Of a DNA stretch of 12,484 bases, positions 11,238 to 12,484 are shown piece by piece (position 1 is the stretch's first letter; the number at the start of each line of letters is the position of its first letter). This DNA comes from an uncultured Bacteroidia bacterium (GTDB lineage Bacteria > Bacteroidota > Bacteroidia > Bacteroidales > Prolixibacteraceae). The position numbers and the translations under genes are program-made. The notes below the pieces were generated by a model. The model ran no database searches, was not told where the DNA came from, and saw nothing but the letters and a program-made list of their open reading frames with translations. The DNA is taken from the NCBI GenBank assembly GCA_903859795.1, contig CAIOOC010000171.1:1-12484 (forward strand), written 5' to 3'.

Positions 11238-12484
11238 ATACCAAATTGGAGAAATTGTTCTTCTTGATTTCCCTTATACTAACTTAAAAGGTTCGAAACT
11301 AAGGCCAGCTTTAATTGTTGGAAATTCTGATATTACGAATGATCTTTTAATTGCTTTTATTACTTCAGAGGTTGAAAACTATATTTGGAGCGATTATGCA
11401 GTTTCTATTAATCAATCTAACCTTCATGAAGGAATAATAAAACATGAAAGTGTTATTCGGTGCGATAAACTAATCACCATAGATACTGAGCGAATTGCAA
11501 GAAAAAAGGTAGCATTACTTAAAAAATCTAAGATCAGCGAAGTGCTTCGTAAAATTGCCGGAATAAGTATTAACGGATTTTATAGCGAAATACATAAAGC
11601 TTCACCATTTATCCCGGGCAAATCCCGGGTTAACTACGCCGGGCGTGTTTTCGACGAAAAGGAGATCTCCAACGCGGTAAACGCTTCGCTTGATTTCTGG
11701 CTCACTGAAGGAAGATATTCCGAAGAATTCTCCGAAAAGATTGCAGAATTTCTTGGCGTGGAACATATTCTTTTAACCAATTCAGGCTCCTCCGCCAACC
11801 TTCTTGCCTTCTCAGCGCTCACCTCTGAAAAGCTGGGCGATAAACGCTTGAAACCGGGCGACGAGGTTATTTCAGTTGCCGCAGGTTTCCCAGCGACAGT
11901 AACCCCGATTATTCAGTATGGATTGATTCCGTTATTTGTAGATGTGGAAATTCCTACATACAATATCGATGTGGAGATGATGCGTAAGGCAGTCACTCCT
12001 AAAACCAGGTGCATTTTTATTGCCCATACGCTCGGAAATCCTTACAATATCGATGCTGTGATGCAGCTTGCGAAGAAACATGATCTTTGGGTCATTGAAG
12101 ACAATTGCGATGCGTTTGGTAGTGAATACAAGGGAAAAAAGACAGGTTCCTTTGCCCATCTTTCGACGATCTCGTTTTATCCGGCTCATCATATCACAAC
12201 AGGTGAAGGAGGTGCAATTTGTACAAATGATTTCCAACTTGCTCAGATTGTGCGTGCGTTTCGTGACTGGGGCCGTGATTGCTATTGTGCCGGAGGGGAG
12301 AACAACACTTGCGGGAAACGTTTTTCTCAATCATTCGGCACCCTGCCGTATGGCTTTGATCATAAATATGTCTATTCAGAGATAGGTTATAATCTGAAGA
12401 TGACCGATATCCAGGCAGCAATTGGAGCAGCACAGATTGACAAATTACCGTTTTTCTGTGAACGCCGGAAAGAAAATTTTAAAG
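11224..12484 (+). CDS. rfbH: In-frame PemK/MazF-like toxin to RfbH (CDP-4-keto-6-deoxyglucose 3-dehydrase) fusion, 3'-truncated by window
   Basis: One uninterrupted frame of 420 codons runs to the window edge. Residues 1 to about 115 are a near-complete PemK/MazF-type endoribonuclease: GEIVLLDFPYTNLKGSKLRPALIV with the conserved arginine, FITSEV, and HESVIRCDKLITID. From about residue 119 it is RfbH (E1), which removes the 3-hydroxyl of CDP-4-keto-6-deoxyglucose using PMP and a [2Fe-2S] cluster: PGKSRVNYAGRVFDEKE, LTNSGSSANLL, and PAHHIT, where H322 replaces the usual PLP lysine. Cluster cysteines are C295, C353, C355 and C363, exactly the C-x57-C-x-C-x7-C spacing. No in-frame ATG occurs before residue 247; GTG 11542 (residue 107) is the only plausible internal start. 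RfbH therefore is made either fused to the toxin or from that GTG. The rest of the E1 C-terminus lies beyond the window. Confidence 0.85.
   Translation, partial: MDSNKYQIGEIVLLDFPYTNLKGSKLRPALIVGNSDITNDLLIAFITSEVENYIWSDYAVSINQSNLHEGIIKHESVIRCDKLITIDTERIARKKVALLKKSKISEVLRKIAGISINGFYSEIHKASPFIPGKSRVNYAGRVFDEKEISNAVNASLDFWLTEGRYSEEFSEKIAEFLGVEHILLTNSGSSANLLAFSALTSEKLGDKRLKPGDEVISVAAGFPATVTPIIQYGLIPLFVDVEIPTYNIDVEMMRKAVTPKTRCIFIAHTLGNPYNIDAVMQLAKKHDLWVIEDNCDAFGSEYKGKKTGSFAHLSTISFYPAHHITTGEGGAICTNDFQLAQIVRAFRDWGRDCYCAGGENNTCGKRFSQSFGTLPYGFDHKYVYSEIGYNLKMTDIQAAIGAAQIDKLPFFCERRKENFK
11560..11610 (+). other. Toxin/RfbH junction and base-composition break
   Basis: By counting bases, 11281-11580 is about 32% GC and 11581-11880 about 48%. 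The step falls where PemK similarity ends (LRKIAGI) and RfbH similarity begins (FYSEIHKASPFIPGK). This supports joining of DNA of different origin at or near this point. An assembly error is the main alternative. Confidence 0.65.

Noticed and set aside
11611..11629. Direct repeat ATCCCGGG twice, also able to form a hairpin, at the fusion junction
   Set aside because: It encodes the conserved FIPGKSRV motif of RfbH, so codon choice for family residues explains it; it is not evidence of an insertion site by itself.

Overview
The window looks like a chromosomal segment from a Bacteroidota bacterium, probably an uncultured Bacteroidales or Marinilabiliales relative. This rests on family content: a PorT-like outer-membrane barrel, a Bacteroidota-style multi-SLBB polysaccharide exporter, a glycine-rich Wzz protein without a kinase domain, TAnnTTTG-type promoter elements, few Shine-Dalgarno sites and moderate GC. 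The taxonomic call is inference.

Layout. Positions 1-757 (minus strand) hold the start of an unidentified secreted or membrane protein, joined by an ATGA overlap to a complete YggS/PLPBP gene. Positions 758-1223 are non-coding and carry a compact series of hairpins (935-1091). A small outer-membrane beta-barrel gene (1224-1889) follows, then a gap with short repeats. Next is an overlapping pair: an HprK-like kinase with an N-terminal PqqD/RRE-like domain (2147-3295) and a family-5 nucleotidyltransferase (3285-4406). A 666-base non-coding gap with a plausible promoter (4923-4953) leads into a surface-polysaccharide locus. That locus contains a Wza-like SLBB exporter (5073-7496), a Wzz/GumC co-polymerase (7518-8642), glucose-1-phosphate cytidylyltransferase rfbF (8883-9656), CDP-glucose 4,6-dehydratase rfbG (9761-10849), and then an antitoxin-like gene (10980-11237). 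The last reading frame (11224 to the window end) starts as a PemK/MazF-type toxin and continues without a stop into RfbH.

How the genes work together. RfbF, RfbG and RfbH make CDP-4-keto-6-deoxyglucose and then its 3-deoxy derivative, precursor of 3,6-dideoxyhexoses of O-antigens and capsules. The Wzz and Wza-like proteins set chain length and export the glycan. The kinase/nucleotidyltransferase pair resembles the accessory pair seen in some lasso-peptide and exosortase loci, but no other such gene is present here.

The most striking signal is the toxin-antitoxin module between rfbG and rfbH. The PemK-like toxin is fused in frame to RfbH, GC content steps from about 32% to about 48% at the junction, and RfbH has no ATG of its own nearby. 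A second notable feature is a family of CACAAAGT/ACTTTGTG dyad repeats in each gap of the sugar-nucleotide segment.
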